Shown here piece after piece: positions 22,444 through 34,386 of a stretch of DNA of 64,000 nt. Source of the stretch: Phallusia mammillata (Eukaryota; Chordata; Ascidiacea; Phlebobranchia; Ascidiidae); contig QLIY01000299.1 in assembly GCA_003260075.1 (NCBI GenBank), positions 65,078-129,077 on the forward strand, in the 5' to 3' direction. Positions within the stretch are counted from its first letter, which is position 1; each line of letters starts with the position of its first letter. Made by a program: the position numbers and the translations under genes. The notes below the pieces were generated by a model. That model ran no database searches and had not been told where the DNA came from. It was given only the letters and a program-made list of their open reading frames with translations.

Positions 22444-24526
22444 TTACTGTTCTTCTAACATTGGCATAGTTATGATAAACTCTTCTGGAACTTCAACAAG
22501 CAATGGTTTATTGTGATATAAAACTTCTTCATTGTCTAGGCGTTCGGGCTTGGCAATTTCCAAGTCAAAATCAAAGGACAGACAATCTGGTTGAGAGTGA
22601 ATCAATTCTGTATGGCGAGTATCAAGCAAGGGGACAGACTTTTCTAATGTTGTTTCCAATTTCTGCATCTCTGGGTCGGGCTGTTTAATAGTAACTGGGT
22701 TCAAATGTATTTCTGGGACTGATTTTTCAAGGACCGTGGGAACGTCTTTCATGACAGGAATCCTGTGTTTAAGCTCAGTCACACCACAAGATAAAACCGG
22801 TTTGAGGTGGATAAGTCTTGCTGGAGTCTTGTTGCAAATTTCTGGTTGGCTTTTCTCTAAAACCATAGCAATCTTATGTGATATAACTGGGAGATTCTTT
22901 TGAAGTGTAGATAGTGTTTTGTTAGCCATCCTTGGGATGTTTTGTTTTAGGTAACTGCCTGTTTTGTTAGCAATTTCAGGGCGGGACTTGTCCAAAGTAA
23001 TTTTCGGTTTTTGTGACACAAAAACTGGCTGCTTTTCATTGTAGAATTTTGTTCTTGAAGGATGGCTTTGTAGCTTTGGAACAGTTTGATACAGTGCAAT
23101 ATGCTTTGGGTTGCTTAAAATTACCGGGTTATCCAAGTACAGTTCAATGTGTTTAGGATTGCTTTTCGAAAACGGTGGGTTGACATACAGCTTTCCCTGG
23201 TCACTTTTCAAGACTGGTTCAGTGACTGATAGAGTACATTCACTCCTACCTTTTTGAGGTAAAGTGATGGGGGGGGGGGTTCAGGGCGGGACTTGTCCAA
23301 AGTAATTTTCGGTTTTTGTGACACAAAAACTGGCTGCTTTTCATTGTAGAATTTTGTTCTTGAAGGATGGCTTTGTAGCTTTGGAACAGTTTGATACAGT
23401 GCAATATGCTTTGGGTTGGGGGGGGGGTTACAATACTTCTACAGAGATTTTTTATCTCATTTTTTAATTACATCAAATAATTGACACAGGTTTATAAAAC
23501 TCTGGGGGGGGGGTTAAAAAATCATTTTGGATACCATTATCTAATTGACTGTTATACAGCACACACAACAGACATTTAAACCTTTTCAGTCTGTTGTTCT
23601 TTTAACAGCAATGTCTAACAGACAACTCCATTTAACTTTATTTACTAAAACTGTAAAAATTTGTAGCCAACTGCAGACCATATTGTTGAAATCTTAGGCC
23701 TAGTTCAAATGGCAATTTAAGCCCACAAAAGGCAATATGCCAAATCAAAAAGCAACTCTATGCAACAATGTGTAGGCTAGAAAAACCTATTCTGGAGAAA
23801 GTAGTAGGATCCATACCCACAGCAAAAGTGTATCTGGTTTGGTGTTCCACTGACTGAGCCACATGGGTTTGGTAAAGCACCTAATCAAACTACTTACACA
23901 GGACTGTTGTGTATGCTGCAAATGTCAGCAAAAAACAAAGGGGGGGGGGAAACTAGGCTAAGACACACTAAACTAAAGCATGCAAGTGATATGTCATTTT
24001 TATTCCTAAAATGTCATACATGCAAACAAAAGATTAAAAATAATGTCACATTCTGGTAATTGAAAACGTGACCATGCAAAATCAAGCACACCACTTTGTA
24101 TTTTTTTGGTCACTACAAAAGTAAGTAAGTACCTAATATATATAAGTCATACACAGCAGAGGTGGGTAGTAAGGTTAAACAGGTATACAAGCATTTGGCC
24201 TAATGGTAAAAAAAGTTTTAGAGACATGCAAAATCACTAAATACTAAAAGAATATGTTTGGTGCAAAATAAAGTAAAACCTAAAACTGTAAATAGCTTGC
24301 AATAGAAAGCAAAAGAAACATAACTATTGTTAACAAATAAGCCATCCACCATTTTTACCAGTTTTCTGAGAGGTGGTTCATGATACACTGATGTCTTTGA
24401 GGGTTTTACTACTGGTACAGTAATGTAGAGGACACTCTTTGTCTGCTTAATGTCCGGGGGCAAATTTAAGGAAAATTTGTTAAAGACAGCCTCTTCGCGA
24501 CCTTCATAAGGACTGTATGTAGCCAT
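22444..24526 (-). CDS. tandem-repeat protein, copy 2 with attached first exon (unrecognised family)
   Basis: Exon 1 is 24526-24359 (ATG, 56 codons, donor CTG followed by GTAAAA, phase 0). The main exon is 22444 to about 23268, where it is truncated by a G run, and is otherwise equivalent to 20019-20861. The two main exons differ at roughly 6% of residues. Exon 1 encodes a MATYSPYEG start and a ..HEPPLRKL end. In copy 1 the main exon also starts in phase 0, so the join would give about 336 residues. Fragments of the main exon and its intron recur at 23280-23415 and 23426-23504 between further G runs. This copy and copy 1 may be two alleles of one gene. Downstream AATAAA on - at 22270-22275. 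Confidence 0.6.
23269..23949. repeat. patchwork of short duplicated fragments between G runs
   Basis: Between G runs near 23269, 23417, 23504 and 23940 lie fragments that repeat the main repeat-protein exon (22977-23116), its upstream intron (20888-20980) and the region upstream of exon 1 (24569-25000). Order and orientation are collinear with those sources but incomplete. This is best explained as unresolved allelic contigs. Confidence 0.7.
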
Positions 24527-25125
24527 ATTAAAATATTAATTTTACATTAACCACTCTGAAAGTACAAAATCATTTTGGAAACCATTATCTAATTGACTGT
24601 TATACAGCACATACAGATATTTAAACCTTTTCGGTTTGTTGCACTTTTAAACACAATGTTTAACAGACAATTCCATTTAACTTTAATTACTACAATGCAT
24701 TTCACTGCAAAAATTCTGTATCCAACCAAAGACCATATTGTTAAAATCTTAGGTCTAGTTCAAATGGCAATGTAAGCCCACAAAAGACAATGTACCAAAT
24801 CAAGTTGGTTCCAAAAGCAACTCCGTGCAACATTGTGTAGGCTTAAAAAATCTACTATGTAGAAAGTAGTAGGATTCATACCCACAGCAAAAGTGTATCT
24901 GGTTTGGTGTTCCACTGCCAGAGCTACATGGGTTTAGTAAAACACCTAATCAAACCACTTACACAGGACTGTTGTGTATGCTGCAAATGTCAGCAAAAAA
25001 CAAACATTGCAATCAGGTGATAATTTTAGATGCAACAGAGAATACAAATGCCAGCAGACTGAATCTTTTCAACAATGAACTTTAGTTACATTCCATTGTA
25101 AGCTGCGAATTTCTTACCCCAATGG

Positions 25126-25485
25126 TTACGCGGCTTACAATTTAGGACAACTGTTTTAATGTCATGACAACATTTTTACCTACACTTTGATGCAATTACA
25201 GAAAAAAAATTTAGCTGCACAAATCAAACATAATTTTCTGCAAATTACACCAAAATGCACAGCAGTAACAAAATATTTGCATGACACTACTTACATAAGG
25301 GGGGGGGGCGTTACGCGGCTTACAATTTAGGACAACCGTTTTTAATGTCGTGACAATATTTTGACCTACACTTTGATGCAAATTACAGAAAAAAATTTTG
25401 GCTATATAAATGAAACATAATTTCCAGCAAAATTACATCAAAATGCACAGCAGTAACAAAATATTTGCATGACACTACTTACATA
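25126..25485. repeat. allelic-type duplication around a G run
   Basis: The block starting GTTACGCGGCTTACAATTTA occurs at about 25127-25300 and again at 25310-25485 with small differences, separated by a G run. No coding content. Confidence 0.65.
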
Positions 25486-25869
25486 ATTTTTTTAACATAA
25501 ACACATGATGACAATTTGGTTCAGCTTATAATTCAGGGTGGCCTACTATAGAGTAAAAACAGTAAGTCTGCTTATGGAACAAAACACAACAGGGTCTTTG
25601 TTAGAAACAAAACCCTGGAACAAAGTACTCAATTAGTCCACAGTTTGCAAAAATGTATACAGACATGCTTTTTGTCAAGTAACTATGCAAAATTCCAAGT
25701 TCACATTTTTATGCCAATTAAAGAACCAAAAATGAGTTACTTATAGGCAGAAAAACAAAGAATAACCACTTGGCTATGTCACAACAAAAATTGCCAGCAA
25801 TCGAAATTAATTAAACAACTTCTAGTAGCAAATTACAAAATGTTGACATGCAAAAAATTATTCGTTTAC

Positions 25870-26028
25870 CGGTTTCAATTCAAGAGGCTCATTACTGTAA
25901 TGCTCCTGGACATATCTTGATACTGGCTGGTTGTGGAATATATGGTTTGGTGTTGTTTGTAAAACAGGTGGCAAATTGATTCTGAATTTAATCTTCAAAC
26001 CATCTTCATTTTGTTCATAAGGTGCCAT
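25870..26028 (-). CDS. second, alternative first exon of the repeat-protein gene or start of a paralogue
   Basis: ATG at 26028, 53 codons, donor CCG followed by GTAAAC in phase 0. The peptide starts MAPYEQNEDG and contains KFRINLPP, which aligns with KFSLNLPP of the 24359-24526 exon; both begin Met-Ala-X-Tyr and are nearly the same length and phase. Either could splice to the shared main exon. An acceptor-like TTTTCAG lies in the 5' UTR about 60 bases upstream, so a further 5' exon or a trans-splice site is possible. Confidence 0.5.
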
Positions 26029-26687
26029 GTTTAATAGTCCTTACTTTTAAACAACCACTAAACCCCTAACTTTGTACCTGAAAATTAAAACAGTTTATTC
26101 TTTGTGTATGCACCACACAACTGAAAATGCCCGAATTAATTTAACAGTTCAATGTTGAGTATTTGTGATAAAGTGTACTACATACAAATCAAAAATGGTA
26201 AATGATTATCTATATGTAGCAAACAGTAGTGATAGACCGATATTGGTTTGTTAGGGGCTAATACTGATTATGATCGGTAGTAAAGTAGGCCAATGACCTA
26301 TGTTTTAAGCCAATATTTTATTTGCAGTAAATGGCCTGAATTATTTATATTTTAATGTTTCATTTTAATGAAATTATATTTTTTATTTTAGTGACAAAAG
26401 ACTTAAAATGAAATTGTTTAATGACTGTATGACAAAGTAACAACAGGACTATGCCGAGAAACAGTAATTTGAAATATATCAGCACTGATAATAATTTAAA
26501 TAGTAAAACTAAAAATAAAGAGAATGGTGGTAATAATTTCAATTAAATATATCATCTTCAATTACGTACTTTCATTTATGTTAAAAACTTTTATAAAATT
26601 ATTAAACAATTATTGCAATTTCAATATCATAAAAATATTTGATAACAAATCTTTGGCACCACAAGATTTCTATACGCTTTCCTAAAT

Positions 26688-27341
26688 TCATTCAGACTCA
26701 ACATTAAACTTCATGTTTATGATTTTGCTGATTCCGCACTCAATAACATCACCGTTAACAACAGGTCCAACTCCTTGTGGTGTGCCAGTTAGAATCACAT
26801 CACCAGCTTCCAAAGTCATTACATTGCTGATGTAACTTATCAAATACGGAATAGAAAATATCATATCTTTAGTTGTTCCTTCTTGTTTCTTTGCTCCGTT
26901 AACATTAAGCCACAAGTCAATCTCCGCTGGATTAGGGATTTTCTCTTTCGGAATAAAACTGCTAATTGGACACGAGGTATCAAACCCTTTGGCCAGCGAC
27001 CAAGGTTTTCCCTGGGACTTTGCCTTGTCTTGCCAATCCCTTGCAGTCATATCAAGAGCAAGAATGTACCCCCCTACCAAGTCCATTGCATCTGATTCCA
27101 GTACTTTCGATCCACCTTTAGCTATAACAACACCAAGTTCTACTTCATGATGTACATTTTGGCAGCCCTTTGGTATTTTTATTGGTTTTCCTTCTTGAAC
27201 ATAGGACGAGGTAGGTTTTAGAAATATCAGTGGTTCCTTCGGGACAGGGTTCTTTAATTCAGCGCAATGGTCTAAATAGTTTCTTCCAATACAAACGACT
27301 TTTCTGCCCCATTCCCAATACCTTGACAGATTTTTTTGCAT
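26688..27341 (-). CDS. Fahd1: Fumarylacetoacetate hydrolase domain protein FAHD1 (acylpyruvase / oxaloacetate decarboxylase)
   Basis: A single uninterrupted exon of 217 residues, close to the ~220 of vertebrate FAHD1. The N-terminus SRYWEWGRKVVCIGRNY matches the family start. The metal-binding residues are present: HHEVELG (Glu66, Glu68) and LDMTARD (Asp97). Also conserved are KPWSLAKGFD (112-121), MIFSIPYLISY and LTGTPQGVGP. In other animals FAHD1 is a mitochondrial enzyme that cleaves acylpyruvates and decarboxylates oxaloacetate. No long targeting peptide is evident, as in other short FAHD1 proteins. The gene lies on the same strand as its neighbours, about 0.66 kb from the repeat-protein exon and 2.1 kb from NOMO, so an operon is not suggested. 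Confidence 0.95.
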   Translation of the reverse strand: MQKNLSRYWEWGRKVVCIGRNYLDHCAELKNPVPKEPLIFLKPTSSYVQEGKPIKIPKGCQNVHHEVELGVVIAKGGSKVLESDAMDLVGGYILALDMTARDWQDKAKSQGKPWSLAKGFDTSCPISSFIPKEKIPNPAEIDLWLNVNGAKKQEGTTKDMIFSIPYLISYISNVMTLEAGDVILTGTPQGVGPVVNGDVIECGISKIINMKFNVESE

Positions 27342-27360
27342 GATGTTTTAAAATATATAA

Positions 27361-27665
27361 CTGAAAAATATGTCACATGTCTGCGTTTAAAAAATAAATA
27401 CTTTATATAACTATTTATGCAAACTTTAAACTTTAAATGCATTACAATTAGGATATCTTTGAAACCTTCAAAACAAGAAAATACCAAAACATCTCCTAAC
27501 TTACAATCGAGATGGGGGGGGGGTACATGTCTGCGTTTAAAAAATAAATACTTTAAATAACTATTCATGCAAACTTTATACTTTACATGCATTACAATTA
27601 GGATACCTTTGAAATATCTTCAAAACAAGAAAATACCAAAACATCTCCTAACTTACAATCGAGAT
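27361..27665. repeat. duplicated 5' flank of FAHD1 around a G run
   Basis: About 150 bp upstream of FAHD1 (27370-27511) recur at 27523-27665 after a G run, with a few substitutions. It creates a spurious 106-residue ORF running into the FAHD1 start region. Probable allelic duplication in the assembly. Confidence 0.65.
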
Positions 27666-28405
27666 CATCTAAAACTTAACACTTTGTAACAAGTAACAAA
27701 CTATGTTAACACAAAACAATTCCAGTTCCAATTACAAAATCAAAAGATTGCAATGAGTAAATGTTGTTTACACACCGTTAACAACTACACGGTAATGAAA
27801 AAGCAACAACCCGCCCACTTAAAAGTAACTGAGTTTGACTAATTGAAAGCAGAATTACATTTCCATCCTCTCGCAAATTTAGCTGAGCTCAGCATTTTTT
27901 GAGTGACACATGACCAATGTTGTAGAACATGTGACTCAGGACGAAACAAAAGGGAACAGCGCGATGCGTAGCATAGGAATTTTATCCGGATATGATGTTG
28001 CAATTAGATCTCGGTCATATGGGCCATAAGTTCATGTCAGTAGCAGTATGTTATCCTTGATAAAAACTAGAGCATACGTGCACAACCTGCGGACAGATGA
28101 TTGACTTGTGAAACTGGTTTACAAAGACTTTCTGGTCTGCAAAGAACCAGGAATTTTAAACATTTTCAAGTGAGCGGTCATGCAGAAATATGTGGCCAGC
28201 TGCTTGACTGTTTATTTAGGAATTAGGACACAGTTGGTTAGTGAAATAATAATCTGTAGCGTAGGCTACTACAGACGACATTGGTAAAATTGCTGTGTGC
28301 ATTTCATAATAATCACAATTTTACTTACCGCATCCAGTTCAAGCCAAATAAGCTACATCGTTGGTTTCCAATTGCATTTCACATTGAACTTTTCTTGTTC
28401 TACGC

Positions 28406-28725
28406 CAGGGGGGCCACGAGCTGTGTTTCGGGCGGCCACGGGTGTAGATTCACCAGAAACACCCACTAAAATCCATTTCCTTTTTAACTTTATTCCCTAA
28501 TTGAATAGAATATTTCACATACTATTTATCTATATTGAGGTTTTTACGATTACGGATTCTTGTTTATTCTATTCGACCTGTTTAAAGTCGAAATGAGTAC
28601 CGAATTCCAACATGAGATTGCCATTTACATTTTTTATAGGGCCACATGTCCTACACGGTTACTTGAAGGGGGCCACGAGGTCCAAAAGTTACTTTTAGGG
28701 GGCCACGGTCCACAAAAGGTTGAGA
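28406..28725. mobile_element. hAT-like element remnant with 10-bp flanking repeat
   Basis: The host word GTTCTACGCC occurs on both sides (about 28396-28405 and 28731-28740). The right end is GGTTGAGAACCACT, typical of hAT MITE termini, preceded by GGGGGCCACGG repeats; the left end is truncated or diverged. Boundaries are approximate. Confidence 0.55.
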
Positions 28726-29090
28726 ACCACTGTTCTACGCCTTGCCGCATGAAAATGCTGAGAAAACAAGCCTGATGTGGTATAACGGCTCTTGAAGGGG
28801 TGGTATGATGGAAGTTCAAACTGTTGTTTATTTCGTACGCAGGGACAAACGCAACATCGCAAATCGGGAGACAAAAAGACAAATTACAACACGGAAGCAT
28901 TAGTTCGAACAAATGATTAGGTGAAAACTGAATTTTGTTACACACAAAACATTGAACAAAGTCACATACACAACTGCATAAATACCATTTTAGAGATGGA
29001 AAACCAACAGACAAGTAAAACAACAAATTAGTAATCGTGGGCCGGTTGCACAAACCAAAAAGGTTATAAAACCAGCTTTGAACATTGTGG

Positions 29091-29420
29091 CAATTATGTT
29101 TAATCTGAAAAACGTGTTTAACCATCATTGAAATCAACTTCGAAATACGTGTATTTTGTTGCATGGCAAAACGCATGTCACAGTACAAAATAGAATCACG
29201 CACAAAAGACCTTCTAGATAACTTTGTTCCTAAACCTTGCAGGGATTTGGGGGGGGGGATGGCAATTATGTTTAATCTGAAAAACGTGTTCAATCATCAT
29301 TGAAATCAACTTCGAAATACGTGTATTTTGTTGGATGGCAAAACGCATGTCACAGTACAAAATAGAATCACACACAAAAGACCTTCTAGATAACTTTGTT
29401 CCTAAACCTTGCAGGGATTT
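29091..29420. repeat. allelic-type duplication in NOMO 3' flank
   Basis: About 160 bp beginning GGCAATTATGTTTAATCTG occur on both sides of a G run near 29251, with only a few differences, both ending at CCTTGCAGGGATTTG. Only the right copy continues into the last NOMO exon. Confidence 0.65.
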
Positions 29421-29456
29421 GCATAGTGATGACGTCACTGTGACGTGGCAGCACCA

Positions 29457-32400
29457 TCAATTTCTCTTTTTTCTCCCGGAACGCGGTTCTTGGGCAATTT
29501 CACGTTTACCCAATAATATTTGCACAAATATTTGAAGATATTGCAACACCTGCAGGGAAAACAAAATATTGAGTTGAGGAGGTTTTGCCTTGCACACTTA
29601 ATCAAGTGCAAATGTGAGTTGCTCAAACCCTTGTCACGATGACTCAAGTCAAGCTATCGCTTCAAGGATTTGACTTGAGGTAAGTCAACCAGAAAAAAAA
29701 ATCAATTTACTCACAAAACTAGAACTTATACGTTCAATCGGCGAATTTCGAGACGTGCTTACCTGCGAATAGTTGTAGGCGAGAAAGATAACAAGCAAAG
29801 TGAATGGAAGTGTAAAAACAGACACATTTGGGATTTCCGCATCGATTTTCTTTTCCTATAGCACAATTCAATAATAAATCAATTTATAACATGTTTTTAG
29901 AAAGTCACTCAATTTAACTAGAAAGTAATTTTCGAAAATCACTCTCAAACTCAATACCGGTTTGCCTTAACTCACATCAAAACTGCGCTCGACTCGCTAC
30001 TGATTTAATTTTAAATTTATCGCTCAACGAAAACTAAAAGTTAAGTTTGCTTTGACTAACTCACAAAAACATTCCACTCAACTTGCGATTGACCTGTTCC
30101 TGGAAATCACTCAAACTCAACTCTTAACATTTCCTCAAAACCAGTGGTGGGATTCAGCCGGTTCGCACCGGTTCTTTGGAACTGTCTCACGAAATTTTAT
30201 GAGATCAGCGAACCGGTTAGCATTGGGGGGGGGGGTAAGAGAACCAGCTGAAAAATATGACTTTTGTGATAGAACCGGCTGAAAAATATGACTTTTGTAA
30301 CAGAACCGGCTGAAAAATATGACTTTTGTAACAGAACCGGCTGAAAAATATGACTTTTGTGATAGAACGGCTGAAAATATATGACTTTTGTAACAGAACC
30401 GGCTGAAAAATATGACTTTTGTGATAGAACGGCTGACAATAAAATATGAATCCCAACACTGCTCAAAAACCGCTCACGTTAAAATTGTCTCAATCCCGAA
30501 AATAACTTAACCCAACTACTGTTTATGCAAGTCATACCTGTGGTTCAAATTTAAACGTGATATGCTTATGAGGCCCAACTGCGGGGGGGGGGTCACGTTA
30601 AAATTGTCTCAATCCCGAAACTAACTTAACTTAAGAATGACTTGCTAACTCCTCAACTACTGTTTATGCAAGTCGTACCTGTGGTTCAAATTTAAACGTG
30701 ATATGCTTATGAGGCCCAACTGCGAAAAATCCAGCGGCAGGAGCAGTGAATTCGTACACCGATGTCGCCAGAGAGCTTTCCAATTTCAACACGTATTCGC
30801 TCTCATCACGTGGAAGGGTTGGGAGGTTGAAGAAGGGGGTGGCACGTGTCAGCGACACCGTGTGGACGGGATGTGATGAAGTAGAATCGTTGGCCCGGTA
30901 CAGCACCATCTAGTGGTGAAAGTGGTCGAGTAAAAATAAATGACTTAAAAAAACGAAATTTTGATTGGTTCAAATAAATGTAGTATGTTTACAAAAACAT
31001 CAATAACCTTAAAAATAAAATTGATGAATTTAAAATACTACTTTAACCAATACAATGTATCGTTGAACATGAATATAATGTACTTGAAGGTATTAAGGCC
31101 AAATTCTTTTATTTGTAATGTATGAGAAAATTATTTTTGGTCCCATTTGGTTTTTAAATTTATAGTTACTACAACAAGTTTGCCACCTGTTCGTTCTGCA
31201 AATTTGTTTTCGAGTAGTTGTAGGGCAGGGGTGGGCAACCTTTGTTACTGTAGGGCCAATTATAAATGGGGGGGGGGGGTAGGGAATAATACATATAAGG
31301 TTAGACTTACCTACAGGTACATTATAATTTGCTACAACTAAAAAATGCCTACGTATAACTTGCACGTTAAAGATATTTCACACAAAATTAGGGATAGGCC
31401 AAAACTGCAAGTACTCTGTTTGGTCAAGCACCGACTAGCTTGGTCGTATTTAAACTCTGAAAGTCTATTTTGCACGACATGCGAGGCAAGCCAACGCTAA
31501 TGAAACACTCGTAAAAATTTCAGTCACACGTGTTGTGTACGGGTGGGATGGTTCAAAGCATGCTTTCCTTTCAAAGGGGGGGGGGGTTTGCATGACATGC
31601 GAGGCAAGTCAACGCTAGTGAAACACTCGTAAAAATTTCAGTCAGACGTGTTGTGTACGGGTGGGATGGTTCAAAGCATGCTTTCCTTTCAAAGGGGGGG
31701 GGGTAATGACGTCACTGTGCCCATTACGCTGTAACGAATACAGGTTTCATTTGTTTGATTCATGACAAAAACAAGCCACTGGTTCTTGTACTGTGTAAAG
31801 TTACATCGCATTTTTCTGGTTTCAAAGCACGTTTAGCTTTGTTATGTTTTGAAAATACAGCTTGAGCCAAACTTGAAAGTCGGACAGAGCCAGATTTTAT
31901 TTTTAATGTACACGCCCAGTGTTTTTTTTTAGGTGTTTTGGGGGACCGAAACGGTTTTCTCCAGCGGTTTCCCAAAATTTGGTTTAAGCAAATATGGCTA
32001 TTTGGGGGGGGGGTTATAGTTACCACAGCATTTTGCGACCTGTTCGTTCTGCAAATTTGTTTTCGCGTTGTTGTAGGGAATAATACATACAAGGTGAGAC
32101 TTACCTACGGGTACATTATAATTTGGGGGGGGGGGTTGCACCGAGCTTTAAAAAGTGCGATGCTCTGTACGGAGTACTTGGGTATTGGCTCGGTTCCGGC
32201 CATTCCCAAAAAACGGCAAAAGTACTTACTTTAATGAAAGGCAGAAACTCTACTGGAGTGATAACATTTCCAGAAAGCTCAAAACCCGACGGGGGGGGGG
32301 CTGCACCGAGCTTTAAAAAGTGCGATGCTTTGTACGGAGTACTCGGGTATTGGCTCGGTTCCGGCCATTCCCAAAAAACGGCAAAAATACTTACTTTAAT

Positions 32401-34304
32401 GAAAGGCAGAAACTCTACTGGAGTGATGACATTTCCAGAAAGCTCGAAACCCGACAATTGCCGAAACGCAATAAATCGTAACCCTTCATGGTCATGCTCC
32501 TCAGCCTCCAACGTCACAACCTCAGGGGTCACGTGACTAAACCTTCGCGTGACGTCATGCACTGTGACGTCATACACGCAGCCAGGTCGAAGCCCACGGA
32601 CTCTATAACGTCCGTCGTTTCCACTTATTCCTTCCTCGATTAAACCGACACAGGTTTTTTCCGATGACTTTGACGACGCCCGCACCGGTATGTCCTGCTC
32701 CGGTTCCCCGTTCAATGACGTCACTGTGCCCATTACGCTGTAACAGGTTGTATTTGTTTGATTTATGACAAAAACAAGCCTTGTATTGTGTAAAGCTACA
32801 TCGCATTTTTCTGGTTTCAAAGCACGTTTAGCTTTGTTTGTTATGTTTTGAAAATACAGCTTTGGCCAGACTTGAAAATCGGGTAGAGCCAGATTTTATT
32901 TTTCATGTACACGCTTATTGAGTTAATCATTTTTTTGCCTGCTGTTTGTTTGTTTTTTGTTTTCTAAGTTCTGTTTTTTTTTCACAGGACCTTTACAATG
33001 CAACATTCATACAACATGGTTATACCCTTGCAATCATAAAACAAAGAACTATTTTGAAACAAAAAAACAACAGTTTTGGTTGAATTTTTATCTGTAAAAC
33101 GAGGCAACTTTTGAAAACACTAGTATTTCTGAAAATCACCAGTCGCCACCCAGATTTTGGTCGGAATTCATGCTTAGGAAACACTGCTATTGTTGTTGTG
33201 TATTACCTGAATGCGACGCGTTTCCCTCTGATGCTAATCTGAGTCTCAGCCCCCTCAGCAATGTCAATTACCTGAATAAAAAGATCCATTAAATGGTGCA
33301 CACGTAATGAGCGGGGATCGTTTAGCTACATAACCTGTAGCGGAAACGTGTATGTACAGTATACAGCAGTAGTTCTCAAACTGTGCGTCGCGACGCCCTG
33401 GTGCATCGTTTCAATGGGGGGGGGGGTCGCAGAATAGTTTCGTTTCGTGGATTTTTGTTGTTGTAACAATAAACACAACTTTAATAATAAGTTTCCTCGG
33501 TAACTTTTATTTGCTGGTGCGTCACAAGTCCAGAAAACTTGTCCAGGGGCGTCGCAATAAAAAAAGTTTGAGAACCACTGGTGTACACAATGACTTTATC
33601 CGTTGGTACAATGTTTGAAATTACGAAGTGTCAAAAATATTTTAATTTTGCAATGAACAATAACGATTGTTCTAGATTTAAAATGAACAAAACCATTGTC
33701 GTAATGCAGTGTTTTTCAACCTTTTTTGAGCCACGGAACACTTTATACATTNACATGTAACATAGCCTATAGCTTTCCATATCCACAGTTTGACAAATAC
33801 ATAAACAAACCTTGAAAACGAGTTTGCTCAGTTTCTTGGCAACAAAATCTCCTTGAGATCCCTCAACTTTGGTCATCACATAATCTTCCATGGTGGCAGA
33901 TATCGTGTATGTGTTATCAGGATGGAGGGGGCCTTCCCTACAAAACAACGAAACCTTTGATATATTTTTAATGGGGGGGGGGAAACACCGGTTGAAAATC
34001 ACTGTCGTAATGTACTAAAACTGCACAATAACACTTTATGCGGAAGTGTGTTTTTTGATATTTTTGCATTTGCCCAGTTTACTTTGGAGAGAAAAGCGGG
34101 CTTTATACACGTTGTATCAACTTACTTGTGCGGATGGGTTGAACTTATATTCTTTCATCATTGCTTTGAAATAATATTGTCCAGGTTCCTGCACAGGAAA
34201 AAATAAAATTCGCGAAAAATAAAAACAAAGGTGCTTTATTTCCAAACATTTCAATATCCATAAAAAATACACTTAAACCAGAACTTGTACATTAGCCAAA
34301 AAAC

Positions 34305-34386
<82 letters not shown>

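Larger units (their letters stand above)
27342..29456. other. intergenic region between FAHD1 and NOMO
   Basis: No supported gene. It includes a hAT remnant (28406-28735), NOMO 3' UTR sequence and an allelic-type duplication at 29091-29420 around a G run near 29251. A 219-residue - strand ORF here spans these repeats and is not credible as a gene. Confidence 0.55.

Noticed and set aside
20019-23268. true tandem duplication of the repeat-protein gene
   Set aside because: The second copy starts immediately after a G run, the first copy ends exactly at it, and flanks repeat collinearly; two alleles in one assembly is more likely, though not proven.
28634-29293. 219-residue - strand ORF
   Set aside because: It crosses a hAT remnant and one arm of an allelic-type duplication next to a G run, and its sequence resembles no family.
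31938-32536. + strand ORFs with repeated sequence
   Set aside because: They are antisense shadows of duplicated NOMO exon 22 ends.
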